From: Bacteroides mediterraneensis
GTDB taxonomy: Bacteria > Bacteroidota > Bacteroidia > Bacteroidales > Bacteroidaceae
Length of the DNA: 64,000 bases
Direction: 5' to 3'
NCBI RefSeq assembly: GCF_025993685.1
Contig: NZ_DAJPEN010000001.1
Span: forward strand, 2,790,001-2,854,000
Shown: positions 8,082 to 18,700 of the stretch, in pieces
Position numbering within the stretch: position 1 is the stretch's first letter
How the letters are laid out: each line of letters starts with the position of its first letter
Notes under the pieces: model-generated
Seen by the model: the letters and a program-made list of their open reading frames with translations, nothing else
Told to the model about the DNA's origin: nothing
Database searches by the model: none
Made by a program: the position numbers and the translations under genes

Positions 8082-9845
8082 ATGGAACAGAAAAAGAAAA
8101 AGCAAGAGGATGTACTGGTCGTCCGCGACGAGAAGACGGGCGAAATCGGTGTGGTTGCCGGACTGGATGCCAGGGGCTATCCCAAGAGGGCACAGGCAAA
8201 GGCGGAACACTCGCAGGAGTTTTTGCGCTTTGACCGCCACGGGGATGCGATAGACAATTTCATGAGAAATTTCTACCGCCAGTGTAAGGAGCCGACACGA
8301 TTCGGTTTCTACAGGGTGGCAGCGGACACGGTGGAAGCTCTGCTTCCGGTTATCAAGGACCTGCTGAAAGACCCTGTGGCGAACGCTGACCTGCTCGCAC
8401 CGCACAAAGTGGATACATCGGCGTACCAGCAGGCTGAGGAACAGCAGACTACAGAGGAGGCAAAAAAAGAAAATGCCGAAACGGAGACTGAAGAACAACA
8501 GACTGCGGAAGAGGTGAAAAGAGAAAATGCTGAAACGGAGGCTGAGGAACAGCAGGCTGCGGAGGAGGCGAAAAGAGAAAATACGGAAGAAAACAATGTG
8601 GAACAGAAAACGGACGAGAAAATGGAAGAAATGAAACAGAAAAATCAGGAACAGCAGCAAACGGCGGAAACGCAGGCTGCACAGGGACAGGAACCGGCAC
8701 AGGACGGGCAAACGCAGACGAAACCGCAAAGGGCGAACCTGATAGCGGACGGCGATGTGGACTGGAAGGAACTGGAACAGTTCGGGGTGAAAAGGGAAAA
8801 CCTCTCTGAAAAGGACATGAAAGCCCTGATGAACTACGGGAAGACGGGGCTTGTGACGGTGACCCCGACCTTAGGCGGAGAGAACTACGAGCTGCAAGCC
8901 CGCCTTTCGTTCCAGAAGACGGAAGACGGCAAGCTGAAGCTCACTCCCCACTTCGTACGCCATGAGCCGAGGCTTGACATCCCACACAACGGCTACACCT
9001 TCACAGACGAGGACAAGAAGAAACTGAAGCAGACAGGCAATCTGGGCAGGCTGGTAGATGTGGCGGATACGAAAACCGGGGAGATACGTCCGTCGTACAT
9101 CAGCATCGACCGCCTGACGAATGAAATCGTGGACATTCCGGCAAGCAAGGTACGCATCCCGGACAGAATCGGACTGACGGAACTGTTAAAACCGGAACAG
9201 GAAATCCTGCGTGCAGGACTGGCACTGCCCAAGGAGGTGACACTGAAGAACGGGCGCAAGTTTGAAGCCGTGTTGCAAGTGAGTGCGGAGAAGCGTGATG
9301 TGGAGTTTGTGCCGGAGCATCTGTGGCAGGGACAGTCGCAGCGAAGCGGAAACGGACAGGAGAAGAAACAGAAGAGCCCGGAAGCCCCGGATGCTACCGG
9401 ACAGCAGCAGAAGGAAGACGGGAATCAGGAGAACGGACAGCGGCGCAACCGCTCGTGGACGGATGAGGACGGAAGCATACGTCCGATAGGCAAATGGAAG
9501 GACGACAAATTCACGGAACAGCAGAAGGCGGACTATGTGGCGGGTAAGGTCGTGGTGCTCGCCAACGCGAAGGATGACAAGGGACAGCCCTGCACAAAAT
9601 ACCTGAAGTTCGACCGTGAGAAAGGCAGACCGCTGACCTATTCGGAAAACCCTGACCTGGCACAGACCGTTGCCCCGTCGAACGAGAGCCGCACACAGCT
9701 TGCGGTGAACAACGAGGGCAAGACGAACGAGGCTACCAGACATGTGAAGGAGCCACTTCAGCAGGGACAGACCGCACCGAAGGACGACGCCCAGAAACAA
9801 CAGCAGGAAAAACCGAAGAAAAGCAAAGGCATGAAGGTATCCTGA
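8082..9845 (+). CDS. DUF4099/DUF3945 domain protein (orf3-like)
   Basis: A 587-residue hydrophilic protein. Residues 1-118 form a conserved N-terminal domain (VLVVRDEKTGEIGVVAGLD). Residues 119-172 are three imperfect 18-residue repeats of the type EEQQTAEEVKRENAETEA. From about residue 225 a DUF4099-like domain (DWKELEQFGVKRENLSEKDM) is followed by two DUF3945-like units containing KKLKQTGNLGRLVDV and YVAGKVVVLANAKDDKGQP. These proteins regularly precede topoisomerase III in Bacteroidales ICEs, where CTnDOT has orf3 before exc. The biochemical role is unknown; a partner of the topoisomerase is a guess from position. Confidence 0.8.
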   Translation: MEQKKKKQEDVLVVRDEKTGEIGVVAGLDARGYPKRAQAKAEHSQEFLRFDRHGDAIDNFMRNFYRQCKEPTRFGFYRVAADTVEALLPVIKDLLKDPVANADLLAPHKVDTSAYQQAEEQQTTEEAKKENAETETEEQQTAEEVKRENAETEAEEQQAAEEAKRENTEENNVEQKTDEKMEEMKQKNQEQQQTAETQAAQGQEPAQDGQTQTKPQRANLIADGDVDWKELEQFGVKRENLSEKDMKALMNYGKTGLVTVTPTLGGENYELQARLSFQKTEDGKLKLTPHFVRHEPRLDIPHNGYTFTDEDKKKLKQTGNLGRLVDVADTKTGEIRPSYISIDRLTNEIVDIPASKVRIPDRIGLTELLKPEQEILRAGLALPKEVTLKNGRKFEAVLQVSAEKRDVEFVPEHLWQGQSQRSGNGQEKKQKSPEAPDATGQQQKEDGNQENGQRRNRSWTDEDGSIRPIGKWKDDKFTEQQKADYVAGKVVVLANAKDDKGQPCTKYLKFDREKGRPLTYSENPDLAQTVAPSNESRTQLAVNNEGKTNEATRHVKEPLQQGQTAPKDDAQKQQQEKPKKSKGMKVS

Positions 9846-9851
9846 GTGCCA

Positions 9852-9863
9852 CCACTAAATCCA
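9852..9863 (+). promoter_or_regulatory. Candidate sRNA target site (topB leader)
   Basis: CCACTAAATCCA within a 19-nt stretch (9847-9865) that is exactly complementary to the candidate small RNA at 12192-12210, the longest pairing of all copies. It is 129 nt before the topB start and directly follows the stop of the preceding gene. Confidence 0.6.
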
Positions 9864-9889
9864 TTACAAGAGAATAAACAACGGATTGA

Positions 9890-9946
9890 AACGGGGCCTC
9901 ATGCGCCATGTACCGCATATCCCACGGATAACCGGCGTACCCCGTT
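9890..9946 (+). other. Structured mRNA leader before topB
   Basis: Outer arms AACGGGG (9890-9896) and CCCCGTT (9940-9946) enclose two smaller hairpins, ATGCG/CGCAT (9901-9905/9914-9918) and ATCC/GGAT around 9919-9929. The result is a multibranch fold inside the 147-nt leader of topB. It could gate translation of the topoisomerase. It is not a tRNA: no T-arm consensus is present. Confidence 0.4.
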
Positions 9947-9992
9947 CCACTCCACAAGGAACAAAAGTATCAATGATTAAAACAGAAAATGT

Positions 9993-12128
9993 ATGATTAC
10001 CATATTGGCAGAAAAACCGAGCGTGGCGCGTGAGATAGCACGCATCGCCGGAGCAACAAGAAAGGAAGAAGGATTTTATACAGGAAACGGCTATCATGTG
10101 ACATGGGCACTGGGGCATCTGGTACAACCTGCCCTGCCTGAGGGCTACGGCTTCAAGGGATTCAGCAGGGACAGCCTGCCGGTGATACCGGAAGAGTTCA
10201 TGCTGATACCACGCCAGGTAAAGACGGACAAGGGCTACAAGGCGGACGCGGCAGCGGTGAAACAGATAAAAGTGATTACGAAACTGTGGAACGAGAGCGA
10301 CGGCATAATAGTGGCAACGGACTGCGCACGCGAAGGGGAACTGATATTCAGATACCTGTATGCCTATACGGGCTGTACGCTGCCCTTCCGCCGCCTGTGG
10401 ATAAGCTCGCTTACGGACACCGCCATCCGCAAGGGATTGAAGGAACTGAAGGACGGGCATGAATATGATGACCTGTATCTGGCGGCAAAGGCACGCAGCG
10501 AGGCGGACTGGCTGGTGGGCATCAACGGCACGCAGGCACTGACCGTAGCCGCCGGACGGGGCACGTATTCGGTAGGACGCGTACAGACACCCACGCTGGG
10601 TATGGTCTGCAAGAGGTACTGGGAGAACAGACGCTTTACACCGGAACCGGTACACCAGCTGCATTTCTCGGTGACACCGGCGGGTACGGATACGGTAGTG
10701 AAGTTCTCCTCGGTAAAGAAATGGCAGGATAAGGAAGAGGCGGCTGCATCATACAATAAGGTAAAGGCGAAGATGTGCGCCACCGTCACCAAGGTGGAAA
10801 AGAAGGAGAAGGTGGAGAACCCGCCGCTGCTGTACGACCTGACCACACTGCAGAAGGAGGCGAACACGAAACACGGATTCACGGCGGAACAGACGCTGGA
10901 GCTGGTACAGAAGCTCTATGAAGCGAAGCTCGTCACCTATCCGAGAACATCGAGCCGCCATATTCCGGAAGATGTGTTTGCTGAAATACCGCTACTGTTT
11001 GAACGGCTGGCAGGACACTCCGCCCTTGCGGAGAAAATCGGGGAACTGGGAGAACTGAACCGCCGTTGTGTGGATGCCTCGAAAGTGACTGACCACCATG
11101 CCCTGCTGGTGACACCCAACCGCCCGCTTGCCCTGTACAAGAACGAGCAGATCATCTACGACATGATTGCCGGACGCATGGTAGAGGCATTTTCGGAGGA
11201 ATGTGTGAAGGATACGGCTACCGTAGTAGCGGAGGTGGTGCCGGACGCAGGCGAAAGATGCGAGGGCCTGACATTTGAGGCGAAAGGCTGCATCGTGCGC
11301 AAGGCAGGCTGGCGCGGCGTGTACGGAGAGTACGGCGAGGACAGCGGCAATACGGCATTGCCGGACTGGGCGGAAGGCGACACACTGGTGATGGCGGGAT
11401 GCTCGATGAGTTCGGGCATGACCCGACCGAAACCGCTGCATACGGAAAGTTCGCTGCTGGCAGCGATGGAAACCGCCGGACGCGACGATGTGGAGGATGA
11501 GGAGGCACGCCAGGCCCTGAAGGACTGCGGTATCGGCACACCCGCCACACGTGCCGCAATCATCGAAACGCTGCTCAGAAGGGAATACATGGTGCGTGTG
11601 AAGAAATCGCTGGTGCCGACGGAGAAAGGGCTTGCCCTGTATTCCATTGTCAAGGAAATGGACATCGCCAATGTGGAGATGACCGGACGCTGGGAAGCGG
11701 AACTGGCAAAGATAGAACAGGGAAAGACACCGCATGAGGCTTTTATGAGGGACATAGAAAGCTATACCCGCAAGATTACCACGGACCTGCTTGCGTGTGA
11801 CCGCATTTTCGGGCACAAGGCATCGGGCTGTACCTGCCCCAAATGCGGCACGGGCACGATGCAGTTCTACGGCAAGGTTGTGCGCTGCGACAATCCGGAC
11901 TGCCTGCTGCCCGTGTTCCGCCAGATAGCGGGCAAGACACTCACCGACGAGGAAATGACCGGTCTGCTGACGGAAGGAAAGACGGCGATGCTCGGCGGGT
12001 TCAAGAGCAAGCAGGGCAAGCCCTTCAGCGCTGCGGTGACTTTTGATGCGGAGTTTAACACGAAGCTGGTGTTTGCGGAGAGTAAAGGCGAAAGAAAAGG
12101 TACGAAAACGAAAGGAAGAAGAAAATAA
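9993..12128 (+). CDS. topB: DNA topoisomerase III (Exc-like)
   Basis: A 711-residue type IA topoisomerase. The TOPRIM domain opens with ILAEKPSVAREIA and has the acidic motif DCAREGELIFRY; the active-site tyrosine is in TYPRTSSR (Tyr316). A C-terminal region has a CxxC...C zinc-finger remnant (CTCPKCGTGTMQF and CDNPDC). In CTnDOT the equivalent protein, Exc, is encoded in the excision operon and supports excision. Here the gene ends the operon with the HTH and DUF3945 genes and is followed by the candidate small RNA. The mRNA leader is structured and carries an sRNA target site. Confidence 0.93.
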   Translation: MITILAEKPSVAREIARIAGATRKEEGFYTGNGYHVTWALGHLVQPALPEGYGFKGFSRDSLPVIPEEFMLIPRQVKTDKGYKADAAAVKQIKVITKLWNESDGIIVATDCAREGELIFRYLYAYTGCTLPFRRLWISSLTDTAIRKGLKELKDGHEYDDLYLAAKARSEADWLVGINGTQALTVAAGRGTYSVGRVQTPTLGMVCKRYWENRRFTPEPVHQLHFSVTPAGTDTVVKFSSVKKWQDKEEAAASYNKVKAKMCATVTKVEKKEKVENPPLLYDLTTLQKEANTKHGFTAEQTLELVQKLYEAKLVTYPRTSSRHIPEDVFAEIPLLFERLAGHSALAEKIGELGELNRRCVDASKVTDHHALLVTPNRPLALYKNEQIIYDMIAGRMVEAFSEECVKDTATVVAEVVPDAGERCEGLTFEAKGCIVRKAGWRGVYGEYGEDSGNTALPDWAEGDTLVMAGCSMSSGMTRPKPLHTESSLLAAMETAGRDDVEDEEARQALKDCGIGTPATRAAIIETLLRREYMVRVKKSLVPTEKGLALYSIVKEMDIANVEMTGRWEAELAKIEQGKTPHEAFMRDIESYTRKITTDLLACDRIFGHKASGCTCPKCGTGTMQFYGKVVRCDNPDCLLPVFRQIAGKTLTDEEMTGLLTEGKTAMLGGFKSKQGKPFSAAVTFDAEFNTKLVFAESKGERKGTKTKGRRK

Positions 12129-12132
12129 TGAG

Positions 12133-12140
12133 TAATTTTG
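12133..12140 (+). promoter_or_regulatory. Candidate -7 promoter element of the small RNA
   Basis: TAATTTTG fits the Bacteroidetes -7 consensus TAnnTTTG and lies just after the topB stop. Initiation about 7 nt downstream would give a transcript of about 90 nt to the terminator. No clear -33 TTTG is seen, so this is tentative. Confidence 0.4.
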
Positions 12141-12146
12141 CCACTG

Positions 12147-12235
12147 ATTCATGTCATAATCTGTTTCAACCTGGTTGTACTTTTTATTTACATGGATTTA
12201 GTGGTGGCACCCGGAGGGATACCGGGTGCCTTTTT
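12147..12235 (+). ncRNA. rteR: RteR-like trans-acting small RNA (candidate)
   Basis: The interval after topB has no ORF but ends in a strong intrinsic terminator. Directly before it is TGGATTTAGTGG (12193-12204), the exact complement of a 12-mer found in seven leaders of backbone genes, five of them 7-8 nt from a start codon. A short hairpin CAACC-T-GGTTG lies upstream. Location downstream of exc/topB and size near 90 nt match what I recall of RteR, the CTnDOT small RNA that represses transfer. The start is inferred from the TAATTTTG box and is uncertain by several nt. Likely targets are mobA, traI, traN, traE, topB, the HTH gene at 6423 and DUF1896-helicase. Confidence 0.65.
12206..12235 (+). 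terminator. Intrinsic terminator after topB/sRNA
   Basis: GGCACCCGG (12206-12214) and CCGGGTGCC (12222-12230) form a perfect 9-bp stem with a 7-nt loop, followed by TTTTT. Confidence 0.92.
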
Positions 12236-12260
12236 CCTTTTCATTTCCATAATCATTTAT

Positions 12261-12272
12261 CCACTAAATCCA
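12261..12272 (+). promoter_or_regulatory. Candidate sRNA target site (DUF1896-helicase operon)
   Basis: CCACTAAATCCA ending 7 nt before the ATG at 12280; complementary to the candidate small RNA encoded about 60 nt upstream. Confidence 0.6.
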
Positions 12273-12279
12273 TCATAAA

Positions 12280-12729
12280 ATGAAACAGAACAAGAAAACC
12301 GCTCCGGCGGAGCTGTCCTACTACGGGCTGTATCTGCTGGACTATCTGAGAAAATATCATCCGGACAAAGTATCAGACACCCCATTCATTACAGGAAGGG
12401 AGGAAGCCGCCTCTGAAACATTCGAGAAGGAAAGGACGGCGGGAAGTACGGTGGAAGCCGCACAAGAGGAAGCCATGCGCGTCCTGCTCGAAGGGTTGCA
12501 CTTCTCCCCCTACGCACTGCTGCTTGAGGTGGTGGAAAACGAGTTTTCCGAAGAGGTGCAGGAACAGGAACGCGAGGCGTTCTGCCGGGAGATATTCCCG
12601 CACCTGAAAAACCTGTTTGCCGGCTATCCCACAACGGACGACACATTCGCCCTGTCGCCCGAACATGACCTGCTCTATACGGAGCTGACGGGTGCGATAA
12701 TGCTTTATCTGGAGACTTATGGCGTTTAA
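12280..12729 (+). CDS. DUF1896 family protein
   Basis: A 149-residue acidic protein with the family blocks LSYYGLYLLDYL, EGLHFSPYALL and the ending YTELTGAIMLYLE. It overlaps the start of the 2000-residue helicase by 11 nt, so the two are translationally coupled. The constant pairing across these elements suggests that it works with that protein, but no activity is known. The CCACTAAATCCA site before its ATG suggests post-transcriptional control of both genes. A second, diverged copy lies at 2503-2955. Confidence 0.8.
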   Translation: MKQNKKTAPAELSYYGLYLLDYLRKYHPDKVSDTPFITGREEAASETFEKERTAGSTVEAAQEEAMRVLLEGLHFSPYALLLEVVENEFSEEVQEQEREAFCREIFPHLKNLFAGYPTTDDTFALSPEHDLLYTELTGAIMLYLETYGV

Positions 12730-15700
12730 CAAGAAGCAGAAGCTCAGGGAAAACATCGAGGCGATACGGACGGCATTCACACTGGAGAAGGAACAGCGCA
12801 CGCCCACCGCACGGGAACGGGCGCTGCTGGAGAGGTACTGCGGCTTCGGGGGACTGAAGTGCATACTGAATCCCGCCAGGGAACTGACGGATGCCGTACA
12901 CTGGGCGAAATCAGACCTCGAACTGTTTGCCCCGACGGTGGAGCTGCACCGTCTGATACGGGAGAACAGCCGGGACGAAACGGAGTACAGGCGGTATGTG
13001 GACTCGCTGAAGGCATCGGTGCTGACGGCATTCTATACGCCGCAGGCCATTGCGGACACCATAGCGGACGTGCTGCACGACCGCAAGGTACGCCCAAGGC
13101 TGGTGCTGGAGCCGTCGGCGGGTATGGGCGCGTTCATCAGCCCGGTATTATCGAACAATCCGCAGGCGGAGGTGATGGCATTTGAGAAAGACCTGCTGAC
13201 GGGCAAGTTGCTGGGCTGCTTGTACCCGCAGCAGAAGATACGCACGGAGGGTTTCGAGAAAATAGAAAAGCCGTTTCTGAACCATTTTGACCTTGCCATC
13301 TCCAATATCCCTTTCGGGGATTTTGGAGTGTTCGATGCGGAGTTCAGCCGCAGCGGTTCATTCGGCAGACGTTCGGCACAGAAAGCCATCCATGACTATT
13401 TCTTTCTGAAAGGTCTGGATGCTGTGCGTGACGGCGGCATCGTGGCGTTCGTCACCTCGCAGGGGGTGTTGAACAGTTCGAGGGTTTCCGTCAGGAACGA
13501 GATGTTCAGCAAGGCGAATCTGGTATCGGCAATACGACTGCCCAACAACCTGTTTACCGACAATGCAGGCACGGAAGCCGGCAGCGACCTGATCATCCTG
13601 CAAAAAAACCTGCAAAAGAAGGGACTGATACAGGAGGAACGGGTGCTGACCATCATACAGACGGAACATAACGGCGGACTGACGGACAACGCCTATTTCG
13701 CCTACCACACGGAACGTATCATACATACCGATGCGAAGAGGGGTACCGACCCGTACGGAAAACCGGCGATGGTATATACGCACAGCGGAGGTGTGGAGGG
13801 TATTGCTATGGACCTGTACAGGATGCTGTCGGAAGACCTGTCGGCACGGCTGGACATGGAACGCTACAACGGCATGGGGCATGAAAGAGAGGATGTGCGG
13901 CAGAACATTGCTGTACAGACTGAGGGTATTGAGGTGAAAAGAGAAAACTCCGCTTCGGTTGCGAGAGAGCTGGAGGAGGCGAAAAGAGAAAGCGGATTGC
14001 CGGATGCGGGTGTAGCGGACGGGACAAAACGGGAAGAAAACAGTGTGCAGCCGAAAGCGCAAGTGATGACCGGCATGTCACAGGAAACGCAAAGCAGACA
14101 GACGGGAGGAACGGTAATGGACCTGTATGACCTGTTCGGCTATACGCAGGAGGAAAGACGGATGGCTGAACAGGGCCTGAAACCGGACAGGAAGAAAGTC
14201 GGAAAGTACAAAGGGAAGAAACCCGTGCAGCCGACACTGTTCTCCCTGCCAGCGGAGGATACGGAAAGGACAACGGACAAGGGAAATGCGGAAGCGGTTG
14301 CCGGCATCACCCCGGAAGAGGCACGCGAAATGGACGAAATCATACGCGGCGGAACGGATGCGCCGACGGCTGCCGAAACGGAAGCGGCTGTCCCGACAAC
14401 GGAAAAGACGGGGCCCGGCACCGCAACGGAAGAATCCTATGACCCGGAAGATGAAGTGTACCGCAGTCTGGACTGGGAAACGAACCCGCCCATCAACGGA
14501 TTCTATGAAATGATGATGGACCTTACACCGGAACGACGTGCGGAGCTGCGCCGGCTGGGAAAGACGAAGATGGAAGCCAACACCGCCAGACAAGCGACCG
14601 GAACAACGGAGGCGAAAAGAGAAAAAGCCGATGCGGGGAAAACGGCGGAAACACAGGATACGACTGCTACGGTAGTCTATCCGGTGGAAAACGGATTCGA
14701 GGCGGAAAGAAAGCGCCGGATTGCGGAGGTGGAAGAAGCCATGCGCAGGGAGGAAGCCGCCCTGACACCGGAAGAGCGGCAGCGCAAACGGGAGGAGGAA
14801 ATGATGCCGCGCCCGTTCAAGGGCATACTGGAGCCGCACCTGAAGGACGGCTCGCTGGCATGGGAATACACGGCAGGCGTACGGTTCCAGGTGGGTGTGC
14901 TGAAGGATGTCACCCGCTACGGCGCCACATTCCAGCCGCTGGACATGGACGGGATGCAGGCACAGAAGGCACAGCTATACATAGACCTGCGCAACACCTA
15001 TGAGCGGCTCTATGCCTACGAAGCGGAGAAGCACGAAGAGAACGAAATGCTGCGCCGCCACCTGAACACCTACTATGACGAGTTCGCGATGCGGTACGGT
15101 TGCCTGAACGCCAAGCAGAACGTGAAGCTGCTGATGATGGATGCCTCCGGGCGCAACATGCTGGCACTGGAACGCAGCGAGAGCGGCACGATGGTGAAGG
15201 CGGACATATTCGACCGCCCCGTTTCCTTTTCGCAGGAAACGGCAGTCGCCGCGGAATCGCCGGAGGAAGCCCTGTCCGCCTCGCTGAACCTGTATGGCGG
15301 AGTAAACCTGCCCTACATGGAATCCATCTGCGACATGCCGCAGGCGGACATGCTGGAGGCACTGAAAGGACGGGTGTTCTACAACCCACTGGCAGAGGGC
15401 TACGAGATAGCCGACCGCTTCATAGCCGGAAACGTGGTACAGAAGGCCGCCGATGTGGAGGAATGGATAAGCGGACACGGGGAGCACGGGATGCTGCCGC
15501 AGGCAAGGGAGTCGCTGGAAGCACTGAAAGAAGCCATGCCGGAACAGATTCCGTTTGAGGAACTGGACTTCAACTTCGGGGAACGATGGATACCCACGGG
15601 CGTGTATGCCGCCTACATGAGCCGTCTGTTTGACACGGACGTGCGGATAAGCTACTCGGAGAGCCTTGACGAGTATTCGGTGGCGTGCGGCCACAGGACG

Positions 15701-18700
15701 ATGAAAATCACCGACGAGTTTCTGGTAAAGGGGTACTACCGCCACTATGACGGGATGCACCTGCTGAAACACGCCCTGCACAACACCTGCCCCGACATGA
15801 TGAAGAAGGTCGGCGAGGACGAGAACGGGAACGACATAAAGGTGCGGGATAGCGAGGGCATACAGCTGGCGAACGCGAAGATTGACGAAATCAGAAACGG
15901 ATTTACGGAATGGCTGGAAGAGCAGTCGCCGGAGTTCAAGAAACGGCTGACGGACATGTACAACAACAAGTTCAACTGCTTCGTGCGACCGAAATATGAC
16001 GGTTCGCACCAGAAATTTCCGGAACTGAACCTGAAAGGACTGGGAATCACAGACCTGTACCCCAGCCAGAAGGACTGCATCTGGATGCTGAAACAGAACG
16101 GCGGAGGAATAGCCGACCACGAGGTGGGAACCGGCAAGACGCTGATCATGTGCGTGGCAGCGCATGAGATGAAGCGTCTGGGGCTGGTGCACAAGCCGAT
16201 GATTATCGGGCTGAAGGCAAATGTAAGGGAGATAGCCGAATGCTACCGCACGGCATATCCCAACGCAAGAGTGCTGTATGCCTCGGAAAAGGATTTTGCC
16301 GCATCCGGCAGGGTGCGCTTCTTCAACGACATACGGAACAACGACTGGGACTGCATCATCATGAGCCACGACCAGTTCGGGAAGATACCGCAGTCGCCGG
16401 AGCTGCAGCAGCGGATATTGCAGGCGGAGCTGGATACGGTAGAGGAAAATCTGGAAGTGCTGCGCTCGCAGGGCAAGGACGTGTCGCGTGCGATGCTGAA
16501 GGGACTGGAGAAACGCAAGTTCAACCTGCAGGCCAAGCTGGAGAAGGTGGAACATGCTATAAAGTCGAGGACGGACGATGTGGTGGACTTCAGGCAGATG
16601 GGTATCGACCATATCTTTGTGGACGAGTCGCACCAGTTCAAGAACCTGACGTTCAACACAAGGCATGACCGCGTGGCGGGTCTGGGAAACTCGGAAGGCA
16701 GCCAGAAGGCACTGAACCTGCTGTTTGCCATCCGCACCATCCAGGAACGGACGGGAAAGGACCTGGGGGCGACGTTCCTGTCGGGCACGACCATCAGCAA
16801 CTCGCTTACGGAGCTGTACCTGCTTTTCAAATACCTGCGTCCGAAGGAGCTGGAAAGACAGGACATCCGATGCTTTGACGCATGGGCGGCAATCTTTGCC
16901 AAGAAGACGACGGATTTCGAGTTCAATGTGACGAACAACATCGTGCAGAAGGAGCGCTTCCGCTACTTCATCAAGGTACCGGAGCTGGCGGCGTTCTACA
17001 ACGAGATAACGGACTACCGCACGGCAGAGGATGTGGGCGTGGATCGTCCGCACAAGAACGAGATACTGCACAACATACCTCCCACGCCCGACCAGGAACA
17101 TTTCATCAAACGGCTGATGGAATTTGCCAAGACGGGCGACGCCACGCTGCTGGGACGCGGAAAGCTGTCGGAAACGGAGGAAAAGGCGAAGATGCTCATC
17201 GCCACGGACTACGCAAGGAAGATGGCACTGGACATGCGCATGATAGACTCGGCGTATGAAGACCACCCGGACAACAAAGCGAGCCACTGCGCAAGGGTGA
17301 TAGCGGAATACTACCGCAGGTATGATGCACAGAAAGGAACGCAGTTCGTGTTTTCGGACCTGGGGACGTACCAGTCGGGACAATGGAGCGTATATACCGA
17401 GATAAAGCGCAAGCTGGTGGAAGACCACGGCATACCGGCACAAGAAATACGCTTCATACAGGAATGCAAGAGCGAGAAGTCAAGGAAAGCGGTGATTGAA
17501 GCGATGAACGAGGGATATGTGCGCGTGCTGTTCGGCTCGACCTCGATGCTCGGCACGGGCGTAAACGCCCAGCGCAGGGCGGTGGCCATCCACCATCTGG
17601 ACACGCCGTGGCGTCCGTCCGACCTTGCCCAGCGTGACGGACGGGCGGTGAGAAAGGGCAACGAGATAGCGAAGCTGTACGCCGACAACCGGGTGGATGT
17701 CATCATCTATGCGGTGGAAAAATCGCTGGACTCGTACAAGTTCAACCTGCTGCACTGCAAGCAGACATTCATCAGTCAGCTGAAGAGCGGCGCGATGGGC
17801 GCGAGAACCATAGACGAGGGAGCGATGGACGAGAAGTCGGGCATGAATTTTTCGGAATACATGGCGATACTCTCGGGAAACACCGACCTGCTGGACAAGG
17901 CGAAGCTGGAGAAGAAGATTGCCTCGCTGGAGGGTGAACGCAAGTCCTTCAGCAAGGGCAAGCGCGAGTCGGAGCTCAAGCTGGAGACCAAGACCAAGGA
18001 ACTGAACGGGAACACGGCGGCCATTGAAGCCATGACAGAGGACTGGAATAGGTTCCTTGCTGCTGCCCGGACAGACAAGGATGGCAACCGGCTGAATGCG
18101 GTCAGGGTGGACGGCGTGGACTCCACCGACGAGAAGGTTATCGGGAAGCGTTTGCAGGAGATAGCCAAGAACGCCACTACGGGCGGACTGTACAAATCGA
18201 TTGGGGATCTGTACGGTTTCCCCGTCAAGGTAGTCAGCGAAAGGATGCTCAAAGAGGGACTGGAGTTCACCGACAACCGTTTCGTGGTCGAAGGGAACTA
18301 CAAGTACACCTACAACAACGGGCATCTGGCGATGGCTGACCCGCTGGCTGCCGCCCGCAATTTCCTCAACGCATTGGAGCGCATCCCCTCCATCATCGAC
18401 CAGTACAAGGCGAAGAACGAGGTGTTGGAGCGTGAGATACCGCAGTTGCAGGAGATAGCGGGCAAGATGTGGAAGAAGGAGGACGAGCTGAAACAGCTGA
18501 AGTCCGAGCTTGCCGCCCTTGACCGCAAGATACAGCTGGAACTGGCTCCTCTCACGTCCGAAAACGGACAAAAGCAAGAGGATAATGGCGAAAAAGAAAA
18601 CATAGGTGTTAAAAATGATAGAGAACACCTACCAGAAGACTTTATTCGGAATCATATCCATATCGTAAAACCGGTAATACTGAACGAATCTAAAACCCAC

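Noticed and set aside
8436..8597. Minisatellite or recombination repeat in the DUF3945 gene
   Set aside because: The three 54-nt units encode an 18-residue Glu/Gln-rich spacer in frame; this is ordinary linker expansion.
9890..9946. tRNA gene
   Set aside because: The fold has a 7-bp closing stem and two arms, but no T-loop GTTCRA, no anticodon arm of proper size and no CCA-end context.
14975..17443. 822-codon open frame on the minus strand inside the helicase gene
   Set aside because: It is antisense to a clearly recognisable methylase/helicase, has low-complexity His/Val/Leu/Arg-rich sequence, no domain and no start context. GC-rich codon use creates it.
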